A stretch of 64,000 nt of DNA from Caenorhabditis remanei (GCF_010183535.1 NC_071332.1:20956001-21020000); one strand, 5' to 3'. Shown: positions 36,159 through 48,460, counted from the first letter of the stretch. Notes: generated from the sequence alone by a model not told the origin. A program made the numbers and translations.

Positions 36159-38889
36159 ATGAAGTAAGTTTTTCCAATTGAAAAAATCAATAAAATCACA
36201 TTTTTAGAATGAAAGTCTCTATTTCGATACTGATTGTGATGATAGTCTATGTGAACGCATTTGACCTACTTAGAAGATACGAGAGAAATGCTACAGGTTA
36301 GTCATTTTTAATTTTTATTTCTAACTTTTTCAAAATTTTTTAGTTTCAGAATCCCCATTAAACGCTATGATCTCTAGACATATGAGAATTGCCCAAATAT
36401 TCAATGCTCTCTATATAAACATGGGATTGACTGACCATTCAATCAATTATAAAGATGTGGTAGCAGGTATATGGAATTAGAAGGAACCGGGCGTACTTGA
36501 TAAGATGGAAACTCTGAAAACGGAAGAGATAGATGGCTTATTGATATCATTGGATTCTACTATAAAAGGAGTTCCCGATGGGATCACACGGATTGCTGAT
36601 GTTAAAGGAATCAAGGCAAAGTATAAAGTGGTGGAGGAATTAAAAGAGGAGTTGGGAAGAGAAGTGATCAAAGACAATAGTACGGATAATATACCAAAAT
36701 TTATCACTGGGAAGAAAAAAGTTTATATGGAAACGTTCGCTCATTTGAAGGTCGATCCTGCTATCACTGTTGTAGATATTCTCAATAAAATGAAAGATTC
36801 GGATGGTTTAGATGACGAGGATAAACGAAATGCAACTTCATATATTGACGCGTGTTACAAAGTCGCATTTAATTTATTGGGATACTCAAGAAAAGTGTTA
36901 ACTGATTTAAACAATGCTGAAACACTACACACTGGAATTCAGTTGGTAGTCAACCTTCGTGATCATTCGGATGGACTAAAAGAGCTTTATAGTATGTTTT
37001 CAAAAGTGGAAAGCGGAATGCAACAGTTGGAAAAAATTGAAATAACTTCAGTCAAGCAAAACCTAAGTCTTATTCTGGAAGTTCTTCAAGAACTATACCA
37101 ACCATCGACCAATGTATCAATTGCTACAGCTTTTAATTCAAGTGAAGGTTTATTAAATCCGGAAAACGATCTACAAGAAAAAACATCGTTAAGCATAATG
37201 AACAGCGGAAAAAACATGGATAACCTCAAAAGTAACATTGAAGTTTTTCTTAAATTCGCGAAAGGACTCCCTCAACTCGAAAACGAAAAAAGGACAATTT
37301 TTCAGCTAGATCATTGGAGCCGCATTAAAGATGTTTGACCTAATTGGATCATTTCAACAATCAGTGAGTGTTAGCAATCTGAAAATATTGGTCTCTTGCC
37401 TCAATGTGATTAGAGTTGATGACGCTAAGATCCATGATGAAATTGAAGGATTATTGAGAAATTGGATAAACTTTAAAACTGGACTTCAAAATATTGAAAA
37501 GACAATGGCAGACTACAAAGATTTAAATAAATTGGCAGAGGAGTTATACAATAAAAGAGGTGTTGTTGAAAGGTTAATAGATGAAAGTTTTGATGACTTC
37601 AAGACAAAAACTGGATCTGAGTATATTGGATATTTCCAAAAGTTATCAACAGATTTATTTGCTCCGCTCAAACAAGATCAAAATTTTACGGATGCAGTGA
37701 CATTGTTCAGTAACTTTGACAAAATGTTAACGGAGATTGGAGCAATTCAAAATTGGGTATTCGACACACTACAAAAGAACAAAATCCAAAAAGCTGAATG
37801 CAAACCGCTCGAATTCGATGTGAATTCCTTGGACAATATTAATGAAATACCAACCGCAGTGTCTTCAATGAAATCTGAGAAACCAATTGAAAAGCTTCTC
37901 CCCCTTTTAGAAGCAATTTCAACAGTTAAAACAGGATTGGAATCACTTAAAACCACTCGACTTTCGTACGACGCTCCCACAAACCCAATGACTACCAAAC
38001 CACCTACGAATCCAAAGAAGCCAACTCAACAGCGTCGAAAACGAGCTTCTGGAGCTCTTAACATCAAAAACAAGCAGAGTCTCTCAGAAGTAGCATTTGG
38101 AATTCGATCTCTGGAAAGAATGAATCAAATAACTCAACTTGAAAGTGACTTGAATACAGTAATCACCAAAGGGGATACTGTAGTGGCGGCGATTCGGAAT
38201 GAGAAGGATCCGAAGAAAAAAGGAGAGATGGAGAAGGTATGGAACAAGTTTCCAGAAGTTAGATCAGCTTTGACTAGTCTACAAACTAAGATAAAGGGAG
38301 TCATGGCGATGTCAACTGCCGCAGAAAAAAGTCTGACAGAAGTCTCCACAAAATATAAACCACTTGGAAGCGTAGATTTCAAAGAGAATATTGATCTACG
38401 CCCGTTGAGACTCTCCCTGAAACTTTTGAATCCACCAAACAAGGAAATCGAGCAAGCACTTGAGAATCTGGATGATGCGCTGTCGATGGATTGGGCGTTG
38501 GCCCACGCTAGTTTTGTGAAAATTCCAAATTTGTTGGTGGGTCTTGAAAAAGAGTTCAAGGCGTTCTTCGAGGAGTCTAAGAAGGAGCATAAGAATCGTC
38601 AATTCGATGAGGCGAAAGATAAAAGTTTTATGGAGAAGATTGAGGAGAAGTGAGTAATCGAAAATGTTTATAATTTCAGCAAATTGATACAATTTCAGCA
38701 TGATGTGGGTGATCATTGGTGGTGTCGCTTTTCTGTGTCTTTTGATAAGTTCGATTGGTGGCATGGCTTATGGAATCTGGTGGTTTATTAATGTTTATGA
38801 TCCGGAGATGAAGAAAAAGTTAGAGCCGGATGAGAGTGAGTTTATTGCACGGGAGGCCTTTTTCAATTCTAGACGACCAGAGGGTGTTA

Positions 38890-39520
38890 CGTTGTTGTCC
38901 CACAAAGTAAATTATGTATGAACCATACAGAACAAAAGTAGATATTCATTTTTGTAGTTGACAACTTTTTTGTGCGAGCAGTCCCTAGAGTTGCATATCG
39001 ACAAAGCAGAATAGAGTGATTTTACAGCTGTCCCCTTAAAATGACCATTACTTTCTAGTGATTGTCCGTACAAAAAAGTTGTCAACTACAAAAATGGAGC
39101 TCTAGACTTGTTCTCTAGCATACTGAAAATTGAAAATGCTGGGATATAAAGTTGTGCCGTGACGGGGTACTAAAGTTAGGCAAAATCTCAAAATTTTCAA
39201 AAAACCGCATTTTTTAAACATTGCTGTAGAATACTGGTGATTTGGTGAAAGTAAATAATTTTTAAAAATTAACTAGGTTTCTCTGTCAGTATGTATGTTT
39301 GTTCAAGTACTCATCAGATTTAAGAAAGTGCGCTCTATTGAGAACGCTAAGCTTACTATTAGGAGAGGAGCAGGGAGTCGTGTTAACTCAAGTCGACTGG
39401 CCTGCAAACTTCAAACTCCTATAACTCTCTAGGGTGTGCCCCTACAGAAAAGTTGTCAACTACAAAAATAAAGCTCTACCTTTGTTCTGTATGGTTTATG
39501 CATAATTTACTTTGGGGGAC
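38890..39520. mobile_element. Large palindromic element inside the WSN gene
   Basis: About 85-nt ends are inverted copies of each other, containing AAAGTAAATTATG, ACCATACAGAACAAA and TTTTTGTAGTTGACAAC. About 450 nt lie between. It occupies most of the intron between the membrane and ankyrin exons and includes the apparent end of the reading frame (SHKVNYV). No transposase. Confidence 0.75.
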
Positions 39521-40002
39521 AAACAGTAAGGTCATTTTCAACTGAAAACTATCTCACTGCACGGTACTGTATGCTCCCCAACAAATCCGATTTCCAGACT
39601 ACAAACACGACGACGAGACGAATATCTACTCGTACATGCAAATGCAAGACGCCCGTCTTGATCTGAACAAACGAGACGCGACCGGCCAGCCGCCACTCTG
39701 GCAAATGATTCTGGACCGCGACTATGAGGGAATGAAAAAGTATGTGCTAGCCGGCGGTATTATCGATCAGGACCTAAATGGCACTTTCCATCGGACGTGT
39801 CTCCACGAGCTGGTGCATTTGCAGCAAAAAGAAATGTGCTACTTCTTTTTGAAACACGCCGCCGATCAGAACCTTCATGACTATGAAGGAGAAGATCCGG
39901 ACTTGTTTGCGGATAGGTTTGGAATGTATGCTAAATTTGAGGCCTATTTCCACCGGAGAGAACAAAACCCGGATTCTTTTTTTAGTGAGTTTAAGGAAAA
40001 TG

Positions 40003-40620
40003 TAACTTGCTTCAAACTCAATATTATGAGCTGAAAAATATACCAAAATGTAGGTCTCAATGGGGTCTATGTCACTGACACGTGGAAAAATCCATTTTTT
40101 GGAGTGATTTTTGGTAATTACGAGAGAGAAAGAGCAGATATCGATAGATTCGGTATTGGAAACTGGGAAATTAGAAGTGGATTTTCAGCGGGCTTTTTCA
40201 GTGAGAAAATCAATTTTTGTGGCCGAAAAGCCAGTTTTTAACCTGGAAATCGAAGTAGAAGACAATTTTCCTGCAAAAAAGCCGATATTCGATACCGAAA
40301 TTAGGTTTAGAGGCTATTTTCATCTGAAAATTCAATTTTCTTTCCAAAAAAAAATCAATTATTGAATCAGAAAATCGACTTTCCGGCCGGAAATCCAACT
40401 TTTGGAAGACGAAATTCGGATTTCCAGCAATTTTGGGTACCAGAAGTCAATTTCCAGCTAAAAAAATCGAATTTTCGGATGGAGAGTGGATTTTTTTGTC
40501 TGTTTTTTTTTTGTTTTTTGACAATGTATCCCAGTCTCCGATACTTTAACTCGTCGAGACCTACAATTGGGTATCTTTTTCAGCTCATAATATTGAGTTT
40601 CAACCCGTTTCAGACCGGCT
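40003..40620. repeat. Separated MITE arms in an intron of the WSN gene
   Basis: The two ends of this intron carry inverted arms of the same MITE family as at 29.2 kb: CAATATTATGAGCTGAAAAA near 40019, and TTTTTCAGCTCATAATATTG near 40579. The 450 nt between them is unrelated to the other copies and contains many short GAAATTC/GAAAATC-like words, so the centre may be a different insertion. Confidence 0.55.
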
Positions 40621-41984
40621 GAAAGTGTGAGTATATTATCAAAATGTTTATTTTTTTCAGGAGACCTACCAGCTCTTCCGCGGCCATGGAATGTTCTAGT
40701 GTTCGATAAGAAAGCTCTCAAACGAAAACTGCGGAAAAGACTTCCACTTAGAATCAAGAAGAACATCACATGGGGCTACGAGCCGGGCATGAAACTCAAC
40801 GACTTCACACATATAGTACTTCCGCAGGAGATGGTTAAAGACAGGGACACCCTCATACTCGATGATGACGATATGATCCGTTGGCAACTGATGGCGTGCT
40901 GGGGGTCGTTGATCTGCCACGAGTGGTTGGAGGAGTTGACGACGCATCCCGAGAAACATGAGTGGTTGATGAAGAAGGATTGGAAGTATTATGTGGTGAA
41001 CACGTTCTACAATGGAAATAAGCATGAGAAGAAGATTTTCGACTGCAAGACACTTATTCATAGGTATCGGCCAGCGCTACTATGTGATATATCGATTATG
41101 ATTCTGAAGACAGATGATGCAAAGTTGACGGCTCGTAAGTACCGTTTATTTTTTGTTTTTAGAAGAATCTCGTTTTGTTTTCAGAGCAAAAGAAATGGGA
41201 GAAGATAATCGAAATGTTTGGTGAAAAATTGATCAAGTTAAAAAATCCGTTTTCAATTGTGTACTCACCAAAAACTATAAATCCGTACTACATGATGGAT
41301 TATGACTATTGGTATAATCGTAATGAAAAGATCTGCCATTCAACTTGGATTTTGAAATGCGAGGATAGCAAGGTTTTGTTTTTTGGTTTTGACATAGATA
41401 TTGTTACTCAAATGTTCAATTTATTTAGACCAAGCAGCAGTGGATTGATGACTGCAGTGAATTAATGCTAGTTGATTATCATTACCTGTTCGAATGTCTT
41501 GCCCGTCATTATCTGCTTCCATTTGATAATCTAGTCGTTGAGATTGCAATGAATGAAAAGTTTGCAAAGGAAGAAGCCGAGGAGAAAGCGAAAGCTGAGG
41601 GAGCTGAAAATTCCACTACCTCAACAACTAATTCTACTCAATCGACCGTATCACAGGTGCAGAGTAAAATGGGAAGTGCATCGAAGAGTCGAATGACTGT
41701 GGCCGATTTACCGGATACGGCGAAACCGAAGAAAACCACTAAGAAAAAGAGACCGTCAAAGTCGGTAATGAAGTGATTAAGGGAAATATTGAACTATTTG
41801 AATGTTTTATGAATAAAATTGAAATTGAAATTGGTTAGGTTATGTTGGGTTTTGTTAGGTCTCGTTTAGCCTTGAGTTGTCTTGGTTGGAGTCTTGTTCA
41901 GTCAGGTCTCAAATATTCTCGTCCCGTCTAGTTTCGGATTTTGACGCAATTTATATATGAATAAAAAATTTGAATTTAGCATGA

Positions 41985-42135
41985 CGAGAGCTTTCAGAAA
42001 AGTACCCACAAGCCTAGCTTTGGAGCGATTTGGGTCTCGACACGATTTACGGCGGGGGTACTGTAGTCTTCGTTGTAAGACTTTACTTGCTTCAAACCAT
42101 AGCTTGTGGGTACTTTTCTAAAACCTCTCGACGAG
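41985..42135. mobile_element. Small inverted-repeat element
   Basis: AGAAAAGTACCCACAAGC near 41997 and its complement near 42105 bound about 100 nt. A degenerate direct repeat (CTCGTCTCGTCTAGT type) lies outside each end, near 41921 and 42208. Non-coding; probably a MITE. The rest of 41777-42320 shows nothing else. Confidence 0.6.
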
Positions 42136-42320
42136 CTGAACTCAAAAATTAAAATTCTAGGTTATTTAGAGTACATCTTACAGAGTTATAGCAAATTTTA
42201 AAAATTCTCGTCTCGTCTAGTCTCGGAGTCTTCCTTAGCAGAAATACAAAATCGCCGACACCTAGACAAATGCGATATTTAGAAATGCTTTATTTCATCA
42301 TTTATATACTTCAAAAAAAG

Positions 42321-43566
42321 TTAGACAGTCCTTGCCGACAACATTTTCTGGCTATGAACCTGAACCACCATTTCCGATTTCTTTTCCGTAACAGTATAAC
42401 CACATCTCACAAAAGACCACACAATTTTCCGATATTGTGCAGACATGAACAGACAAACAATCATATGAGTGGCGGTGGTCCCCGAGAGAATAAATGAGAA
42501 GAATTTTTCGAGCCCCTCCATAAAAAGGGTGAATCCGATAGCCTTTCTGAAAATATCCATCGGACTAATCATGAAAATAATGCCAAGTGGAAGTTCAGCC
42601 ATGAAGAATGGGAGTGTCAGAAATAACACTAATCTGGAAGTGTTTCTCGATTCAATTGACGCTTTCTTAGATTCATTCGAGGACTTTGCCATTCTTTGCT
42701 TCTGGATATCTGCCTTCCGGATTTCGATGACCAGGATGATGGTGACAATGGGGAATAGGAGGCAAGGGATGAACTGGAACAAGAAAAACGAAAAACTAGA
42801 ATTTTTCACCGACCAATACACTCACTTTAGAAATTATAGCGTCAATTGTCCTATTGATTTTTTGAATCCGATTATCATCCTTTTGAAACATTGCAGACAC
42901 CGTATTACCATAGAAATAAGTTGTGTACTCAGGGTACTGTGTGCATTTGTAATGTTCATCGTAGATTTCAATTTCGTATTTGTAAATATCCATGAGATGA
43001 ATAGGAGCACACAATATTAGGATAGTAGGGATAACGTAGAACGCAATTTTTGGTTTAGAAAGGATCTCGAATTTTGGGTTAATTGGGTTTTTTATTATCA
43101 AGGTTCGAATCAGAGCAATACTGAAACTATGCCATGTTGAGCAGCGTCTGGTGTAGTTCCTGATGAATTCCATAATATTTTTAATGAGGAGAATGTTATA
43201 ATCAGTTTCTTTCGGGTAGCACACTTTCATCACTTTATAAAACTCGGCGATCTCCATATGAACATCATAGGATAGGGAGATGATATCGAGAATAGCAATT
43301 GTTGTCAGGATAATATAGATGGGGGAGGATCTCAATGGCTTTCGAGTAAGAACGAAGAGATGTAATAGGTTTATCAAGATACAAATCACTGAGAGATGCA
43401 CACAATTGTTGTAGAGAGTAAAGATGGAGATTCTATTGAAATGCACCGAGAACACGCAAAGAACCTGGCGTAACCATTTAGTTTTCAGCTTGAACCAATT
43501 ATTCTTGATACACCTGGCATGGTCCGTGAAGTGCCATGGGTATACCATAACCACTTCGGTCTCCAT
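42321..43566 (-). CDS. SRW-family seven-helix chemoreceptor, gene 22
   Basis: Exons 42826-43566 and 42321-42773 give 397 residues. Nematode SRW receptors are rhodopsin-like GPCRs related to FMRFamide-type peptide receptors and are thought to act in chemosensation at the plasma membrane. Seen here: TM1 (CVHLSVICILINLLHLFVL), TM2 (IYIILTTIAILDIISL), the RRCSTW motif before TM3, an extracellular cysteine (YKCTQYP), TM5 after the intron (FIPCLLFPIVTIILV), TM6 (LFLTLPFFMAELPLGII) and TM7. I start at METEVV (43564-43566) because the frame upstream has only TTG and a TATA-like sequence lies about 35 nt away. It is more distant from genes 23-25 than they are from each other. Confidence 0.87.
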
Positions 43567-43899
43567 GTTTTGGTGTTTGAATAGACACTTAGCCCATTCC
43601 GTTATATACACCAACTTTAATTATAGGTTGCGAGGGAAGATGATGTTATGGGGGAATAAAAAGTGAGGGTGGAGAAGGGAGGTATTTTTTTGTTTTGGGG
43701 AATTAGAAAGTGATGTGATATAATGCTATTTTTGGGGTAATCATTCAAGAGGGATAAAGGGTAAATTCATCACTTTTTGGGATGGTCAGTGATTGGGACA
43801 AATAAGATATTTTAGCGGGAGACTAGACGCGACTAGCCAAGACTCAAAACTAAAACATACTGGAAGCTCAATACATACGAGGCACGAGATAAGTCAAGA

Positions 43900-44250
43900 C
43901 TCGAGACCATACTTGCAAATCGGGTTGACGCGTAACTTGCTTGCATCTTGTAATTATGTACTGAGAAAAAGGCCAAAATGTAGATCTCGGGGAGTTCTAT
44001 GTCTATAAGCTATCAAGGGCCGGATAGTTTTGCGTTAAAGCGCCAAGACCCAAGTTAGAATGGTTTTTGGTAATTTTCACATTTTCTGGCACTATTTTCC
44101 TGCCATATTAACGAACAGCCGTCCGGATCGAGGTAGATCACCGACATAGAACTTGCCGACATCAACGGTTTGGTATATTTTTCAGCTCATCATGTTGTGT
44201 TTGAAACGACACGCACATGTCGGCCAGCCTGGTTTGCAAATATGCTCGAG
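43900..44250. mobile_element. Palindromic MITE copy
   Basis: Same family as the copy at 29.2 kb: GTTGACGCGTAAC at the left, CCAAAATGTAGATCTCG and CGCCAAGACC inside, then GGTATATTTTTCAGCTCAT near the right end. It lies between two SRW genes. The flanks (43800-43900 and 44250-44345) are rich in diverged ACTAGACGAGAC-like words; otherwise 43567-44783 shows no gene. Confidence 0.6.
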
Positions 44251-44783
44251 ACGGGATCTGTATCATTGAGACTATACGGTATGAGACTATAAGTGACTGG
44301 AAACTGAACTTAACGAGACGAGAGACTAGAAAAGACTAGACGAGACTCTTGACGGGACTTGAGAAAAACTTTCTGTACAAGTGCTCTTTGAGAAGATTTG
44401 AGAAGATACGTAGTCGATTTTTCCCCTCGGCTTGTCATTGTTCAACGTAAGTTGTTGATATTTTAGAGCAGATTGAATTGGAGTACTGTACCTTTGCAGA
44501 AACAGTAGAGACACCGAGGCACACTTATGAAGAGGTTAGCTGTATTCAAAGCAGAGTTGCGCACGTAGTTCGACTTCCAATTCCTATTAGGGAATAATAT
44601 TTTTTGAGCAACTATGAATTGAAGTAATTAACTTTATTGCAATTTAATTAAAAATTTATTTTACATGTCAGAAGAATTAAAAACTGTAAACTTTCATTAT
44701 GAAAAAAATGCAATTGTAAATTCATTTTATTTCACTCTTCAAGAAAAATGCTTCAAACTATCAAAAAACATTTTCAACCATAA

Positions 44784-46040
44784 TCACACTGTCAACGTCC
44801 TCTGCCCAAAGATTGGTTTATTCTGCTGCTCCTGCAAATAGTTATTCAATTGACTCGTCCGGTTTTTCACTCTTACTTCCAATACATAACCAAATCGAAT
44901 AGTTGACCATGCGACTTCTCGATACTGAGATGACATAAATATACAGACAAACATATGAAGCGTGGTTGTTCCCGATAGAATAAATGAGAAGAAGTTCTCG
45001 AGTCCCTCCATAAGGAGATATGACCCAATTTGATTCCAGAGTGGAGGACTTATCATAAAAATGATTCCAAGTGGAAGTTCTGCCAGGAAAAATGGGAGTG
45101 TTAGAAATAACACAAATTTGGTGGTGTTTTTAGATTCTTTGGGTGCAAATGAGCTCTTTAATTTATCCCGATTAATTCTTTGTTTTCTAATTTCAAGGAT
45201 GAGAAGGAATGTTATAACTGGGAATAGAATGCATGGAATTATCTGAAAACTTGACAGGGAAATTAAAATATTGGAGAATGAGTTCACCTTTGAGATAACT
45301 GCATCAATAGTTCTGTAAATACTGAAAAGTAAAGCGTCGTCTTGCAAAAACAACAATGAAGTGGTTTTATGATAGTAATAGGAGGTGTACACCGGGAACT
45401 GTGTGCACTTATAGTTCTCATCAAAAATAATTATTTCATACTTGTAAATGTCCATGATATGTAGAGGAGCACACACTACCAGGATGAAAGGAATAACAAT
45501 AAAAGCAGTTTTAGATTTTGATAGTATATCAAATTTAGGGTTCATCGGATACTTTATAACTAGGGTTCTGATTAGAGCAATACTGAAACTGAGCCAAGTG
45601 GAACAACGCCTGGCGTAGTTACGAATGGATTCTAGGGCATCTTTAATTACTAAGATGTTATAGTCTGCTTCTTTAGAAAAACAGACAGTAACCACTTTGT
45701 AAAACTCAATAATTTCCATATTTATGTCATATAACAACGAGATAATATCCATTAGTGCAATTGCTCCAAGAATTATATAAATGGAAGCGGTCCGCATAGA
45801 TTGTTGGAAAAGAACAGTGCTATGGAAGAGGTTGATTAGAATACAAAACACAGACAAGTGTACGCAATAGTTATGCAGTATAAGAGTAGAAATTCTGTCG
45901 AAATTTACAGAAAATATACATAAAAATTGAAGAGCTAATGATTCAGATTCAACCGCAAACCAATTCTCCTTCACACAACGCGCATCATCAGTAAAGTGCC
46001 ATGGATACACATTGTCCGGCGCAGTGAACACATAAGGCAT
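44784..46040 (-). CDS. SRW-family seven-helix chemoreceptor, gene 23
   Basis: Open from ATG 46038-46040 to 44784. A 45-nt intron (45243-45287, GTGAAC to TTTTCAG) sits where gene 22 has its intron, but here it is in frame and open, so spliced and retained forms would be 403 and 418 residues. The conserved N-terminal signature is YPWHFTDDARCVKENWF. Helices lie near residues 59-78, 85-105, 145-165 and 179-196, with RRCSTW at 144-149 and the loop cysteine at 212. A TATA box (TATAAAAG) lies about 35 nt upstream. Its inverted relative is gene 25, of the same length. Confidence 0.9.
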   Translation of the reverse strand: MPYVFTAPDNVYPWHFTDDARCVKENWFAVESESLALQFLCIFSVNFDRISTLILHNYCVHLSVFCILINLFHSTVLFQQSMRTASIYIILGAIALMDIISLLYDINMEIIEFYKVVTVCFSKEADYNILVIKDALESIRNYARRCSTWLSFSIALIRTLVIKYPMNPKFDILSKSKTAFIVIPFILVVCAPLHIMDIYKYEIIIFDENYKCTQFPVYTSYYYHKTTSLLFLQDDALLFSIYRTIDAVISKVNSFSNILISLSSFQIIPCILFPVITFLLILEIRKQRINRDKLKSSFAPKESKNTTKFVLFLTLPFFLAELPLGIIFMISPPLWNQIGSYLLMEGLENFFSFILSGTTTLHMFVCIFMSSQYREVAWSTIRFGYVLEVRVKNRTSQLNNYLQEQQNKPIFGQRTLTV

Positions 46041-46179
46041 GCTTAAGATAAGAGAAACACGGGTCCGTGTTCTTTTATAAAGGAAGGTAACTTGGAATTA
46101 TAGAAACTTGTTTATCTAGTTCGACATAAAGGGAAATGACAAATTCATAGATAATTATACTTTTCAGTGCATGAAAGCT

Positions 46180-46330
46180 TAAAACTTTAGTCCTGTCAAG
46201 AATTTAGTTTGACATCACACCGAATAAATGACAACGCAGCTTGAGGTGACATGAAGAGACAAACAATCATATGAGTGGCAGTGGTGGTGGAGATAACGAC
46301 GGAGAAGAATTATGGTAAGATTTTTAGCTG
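46180..46330 (-). pseudogene. SRW gene fragment (C-terminal end)
   Basis: About 150 nt match the end of gene 26 (54110-54250), including the words for TTATHMIVCLFMS and the sequence CACACCGAATAAATGACA. No other exon accompanies it. It is a leftover of a lost SRW copy between genes 23 and 24. A shorter piece of the same end lies near 51855-51890. Confidence 0.6.
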
Positions 46331-46670
46331 TATAAACTGATCAGCTATAACTTTTCATAGTGATTTTGTACAAAAAGTTGTCAACTACGAAGCTAAAGGG
46401 CTGGAAGAAACAGAAGAGACACCGAAACACTCATGAGGTCAGTCGTTATGTTTGAAGCCGAGTTGCTCGGAATTCCGATTTCCGACTTCCAATTTCAATT
46501 GAATGATAATGTTTTTAATGGCTGGCACTCTATTGCATTTTAATTACAGATTTATTTGAGATAAGTTGAACACAGTAATTGGTCATTTCACACTTCAAGA
46601 AAAATGCTTGAAACTATTAAAAAACATTTTAAAAAATCACGCTGTCAACGTCCTTTGCACAAAAATCGGT

Positions 46671-47867
46671 TTATTCTGCTCCTGCAACACAGTTCATCAA
46701 TTGACTCGTCCGCTCTTCCACACTCACTTCTAACACATAACCAAATCGAATAGTTGACCATGCGACTTCTCGATACTGAGATGACATAAATATACAGATA
46801 ACCATATGAAGCGCGGTTGTTCCCGATAGAATCAATAGGAATAAATTCTCAAATGCCTCCATAAAAATTGATGACCAAGTTCCTTCCAAGAATGTAGAAC
46901 GGATCATAAAAATAATTCCAAGTGGAAGTTCTGCCAGGAAAAATGGGAGTGTTAAGAACAACACAAATTTGGTAGTGTGTTTAGATTCCTTTGGTGCAAA
47001 TGAGCTCTTCAATTTATTCCGTTTAATTCTTTGTTTTCTGATTTCAAGGATGAGAAGGAATGTTATAATTGGGAATAGAATGCATGGAATTATCTGAAAA
47101 TTTTTCAGGGAATTAACTATATTGAAGAGTGAGTTCACCTTCGATATTATTCCATCAATATTTCTATAAGTATTGAAAAGTAAAGCGTCGTCTTGAAAAA
47201 ACAACAATGAAGTGGTTTTAACATAGTAATAAGTGGTGTAGAACGGGAACTGTGTGCACTTATAGTTCTCATCAAGAAGAATTATTTGATACTTGTAAAT
47301 GTCCATGATATGTAGAGGAGCACATAATATCAGGATAAAAGGAATAACAATAAAAGCAGTTTTAGATTTTGAAAGTATATCGAATTTCGAGTTCATCGGA
47401 TACTTAATAACTAGAACTCTGATTAGAGCAATACTGACACTAAGCCAAGTGGAGCAGCGTCTGGTGTAGCTACGAACGGATTCAAATACCTCTTGAATTA
47501 TTAAAATGTTATAGTCTGCTTCTTTGGAAAAACAGACATTAACCACTCTGTAAAACTTAAGAATTTCAATATGAAGATCATAAGACATTGAGATAATATC
47601 CATAATAGCAACTGTTCCAAGAATTATATAAATGGATGCGGTTCGCATAGATTGTTGGAAAAGAACAATGACATGAAAGAGGTTGATTAGAATACAAAAC
47701 GCAGACAAGTGTACGGAATAATCATTGAAAGGGGAGTCTCTATACTGCTGTATAACCTCAGCAATTCCTTTGAAATACTCAGAAAAAAAACATAAAAATT
47801 GATTAACTAATTGAGATTGAACCGCAAACCAATTCTCCTTCACACAAAGCTCATCATCAGAAGACAT
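46671..47867 (-). CDS. SRW-family seven-helix chemoreceptor, gene 24
   Basis: Tandem relative of gene 23 on the same strand. I start at MSSDDELCVKENWFAV (47865-47867), just after a TTTATAAA box about 40 nt upstream; the longer frame upstream reads through the promoter. The YPWHFTD signature of its relatives is gone and the region before TM1 has an insertion (QQYRDSPFNDY). Helical blocks, RRCSTW, the loop cysteine and LFLTLPFFLAELPLGII are kept. The conserved 45-nt in-frame intron is at 47094-47138. 383 residues if spliced. Presumed chemoreceptor. Confidence 0.85.
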   Translation of the reverse strand: MSSDDELCVKENWFAVQSQLVNQFLCFFSEYFKGIAEVIQQYRDSPFNDYSVHLSAFCILINLFHVIVLFQQSMRTASIYIILGTVAIMDIISMSYDLHIEILKFYRVVNVCFSKEADYNILIIQEVFESVRSYTRRCSTWLSVSIALIRVLVIKYPMNSKFDILSKSKTAFIVIPFILILCAPLHIMDIYKYQIILLDENYKCTQFPFYTTYYYVKTTSLLFFQDDALLFNTYRNIDGIISKVNSLFNIVNSLKNFQIIPCILFPIITFLLILEIRKQRIKRNKLKSSFAPKESKHTTKFVLFLTLPFFLAELPLGIIFMIRSTFLEGTWSSIFMEAFENLFLLILSGTTALHMVICIFMSSQYREVAWSTIRFGYVLEVSVEERTSQLMNCVAGAE

Positions 47868-48110
47868 GTTTGAGAAAAGAAAAACACGGGCACGTTTATA
47901 AAGGGAACATGGAATCATACGTTGAGGAAACTTGTTTATCGAGTTTGACAGAGAGGGAAATGACAAATTCATGGATAATTATACTTTTTGTAGTTTTTAT
48001 AAATGAGCTTTTAATCTTGTCAAGACTAGCCGAATGATTATAGCTGATGCAAGCAATATGAACTAATAGTTTTGTCACCGAGATACGGGGAAATGGCATT
48101 TAAATACACA

Positions 48111-48190
48111 GACTAGCGTCCCGAGCCTAACGGCTCGCTCCGCCAGACTCGGCTGCGCCTCGAGCCCAGTGCTTAGCAAGTTTTACATTC
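48111..48190 (-). mobile_element. Probable Helitron 3' end
   Basis: Read on the minus strand, a GC-rich stretch ends with a hairpin (GAGCC GTTA GGCTC), then GGGACG and CTAG followed by T. A terminal hairpin just before CTRR at an A/T target is the signature of Helitron 3' termini. A second, related end lies at 49581. The 5' end was not identified. Confidence 0.45.
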
Positions 48191-48329
48191 AAAAATTGGT
48201 TTTTAATAAGTGGCAAGTGAAAGCTGACTTTATTACCAAGAATTTAAGCCTCTGAGTTCGAAACAATGTATACCCGTTGGTTCCGCAATTTTTTTGTGTT
48301 CGATCGAAAAACCCGGCATTAATATAGTT

Positions 48330-48460
48330 GTGAATATTTAGTCGTCCCAAAAACATTTAGACGTCGAAAGGACGTTTCAAAAATAATTGAGTTTGGAAGG
48401 ACGTTTAAGTGTTTCAAGGGACGTTCGAGTGTTTTTGGGACGTTTGAGTTTTTAAAGAAC
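48330..48460. repeat. Degenerate tandem repeat
   Basis: Four to five loose copies of a roughly 20-nt unit containing GGACGTTTGAGTGTTT. Non-coding. Around it, 47868-50880 is an AT-rich, gene-free stretch in which I found only repeats. Confidence 0.5.

Larger units (their letters stand above)
36159..41776 (+). pseudogene. WSN-domain, single-pass membrane, ankyrin-repeat gene, probably broken
   Basis: Likely exons 36159-36163, 36208-36296, about 36350-38652, about 38700-38835, 39598-39984, 40661-41134, 41185-41372 and 41429-41776. The N-terminus is a signal peptide (MKMKVSISILIVMIVYVNAF), then a WSN (worm-specific N-terminal) domain (RIAQIFNALYINMGL, HSIN, DVV). A long helical extracellular part follows, then a transmembrane helix (MMWVIIGGVAFLCLLISSIG), an ankyrin-like region (RDATGQPPLWQMILDRDYEG) and a cytoplasmic tail ending in a Lys-rich stretch. 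Two lesions: TAG at 36478-36480 inside the WSN domain, and a frameshift near 37331 (HWSRIKDV to FDLIGSF). A large palindrome follows the membrane exon, whose true donor is uncertain (GTGAGT at 38836 fits the phase). Function of WSN proteins is unknown to me. Confidence 0.7.

Noticed and set aside
43567..43614. Longer N-terminus for SRW gene 22
   Set aside because: That frame starts at TTG and overlaps a TATA-like sequence; the first ATG is at 43564-43566.
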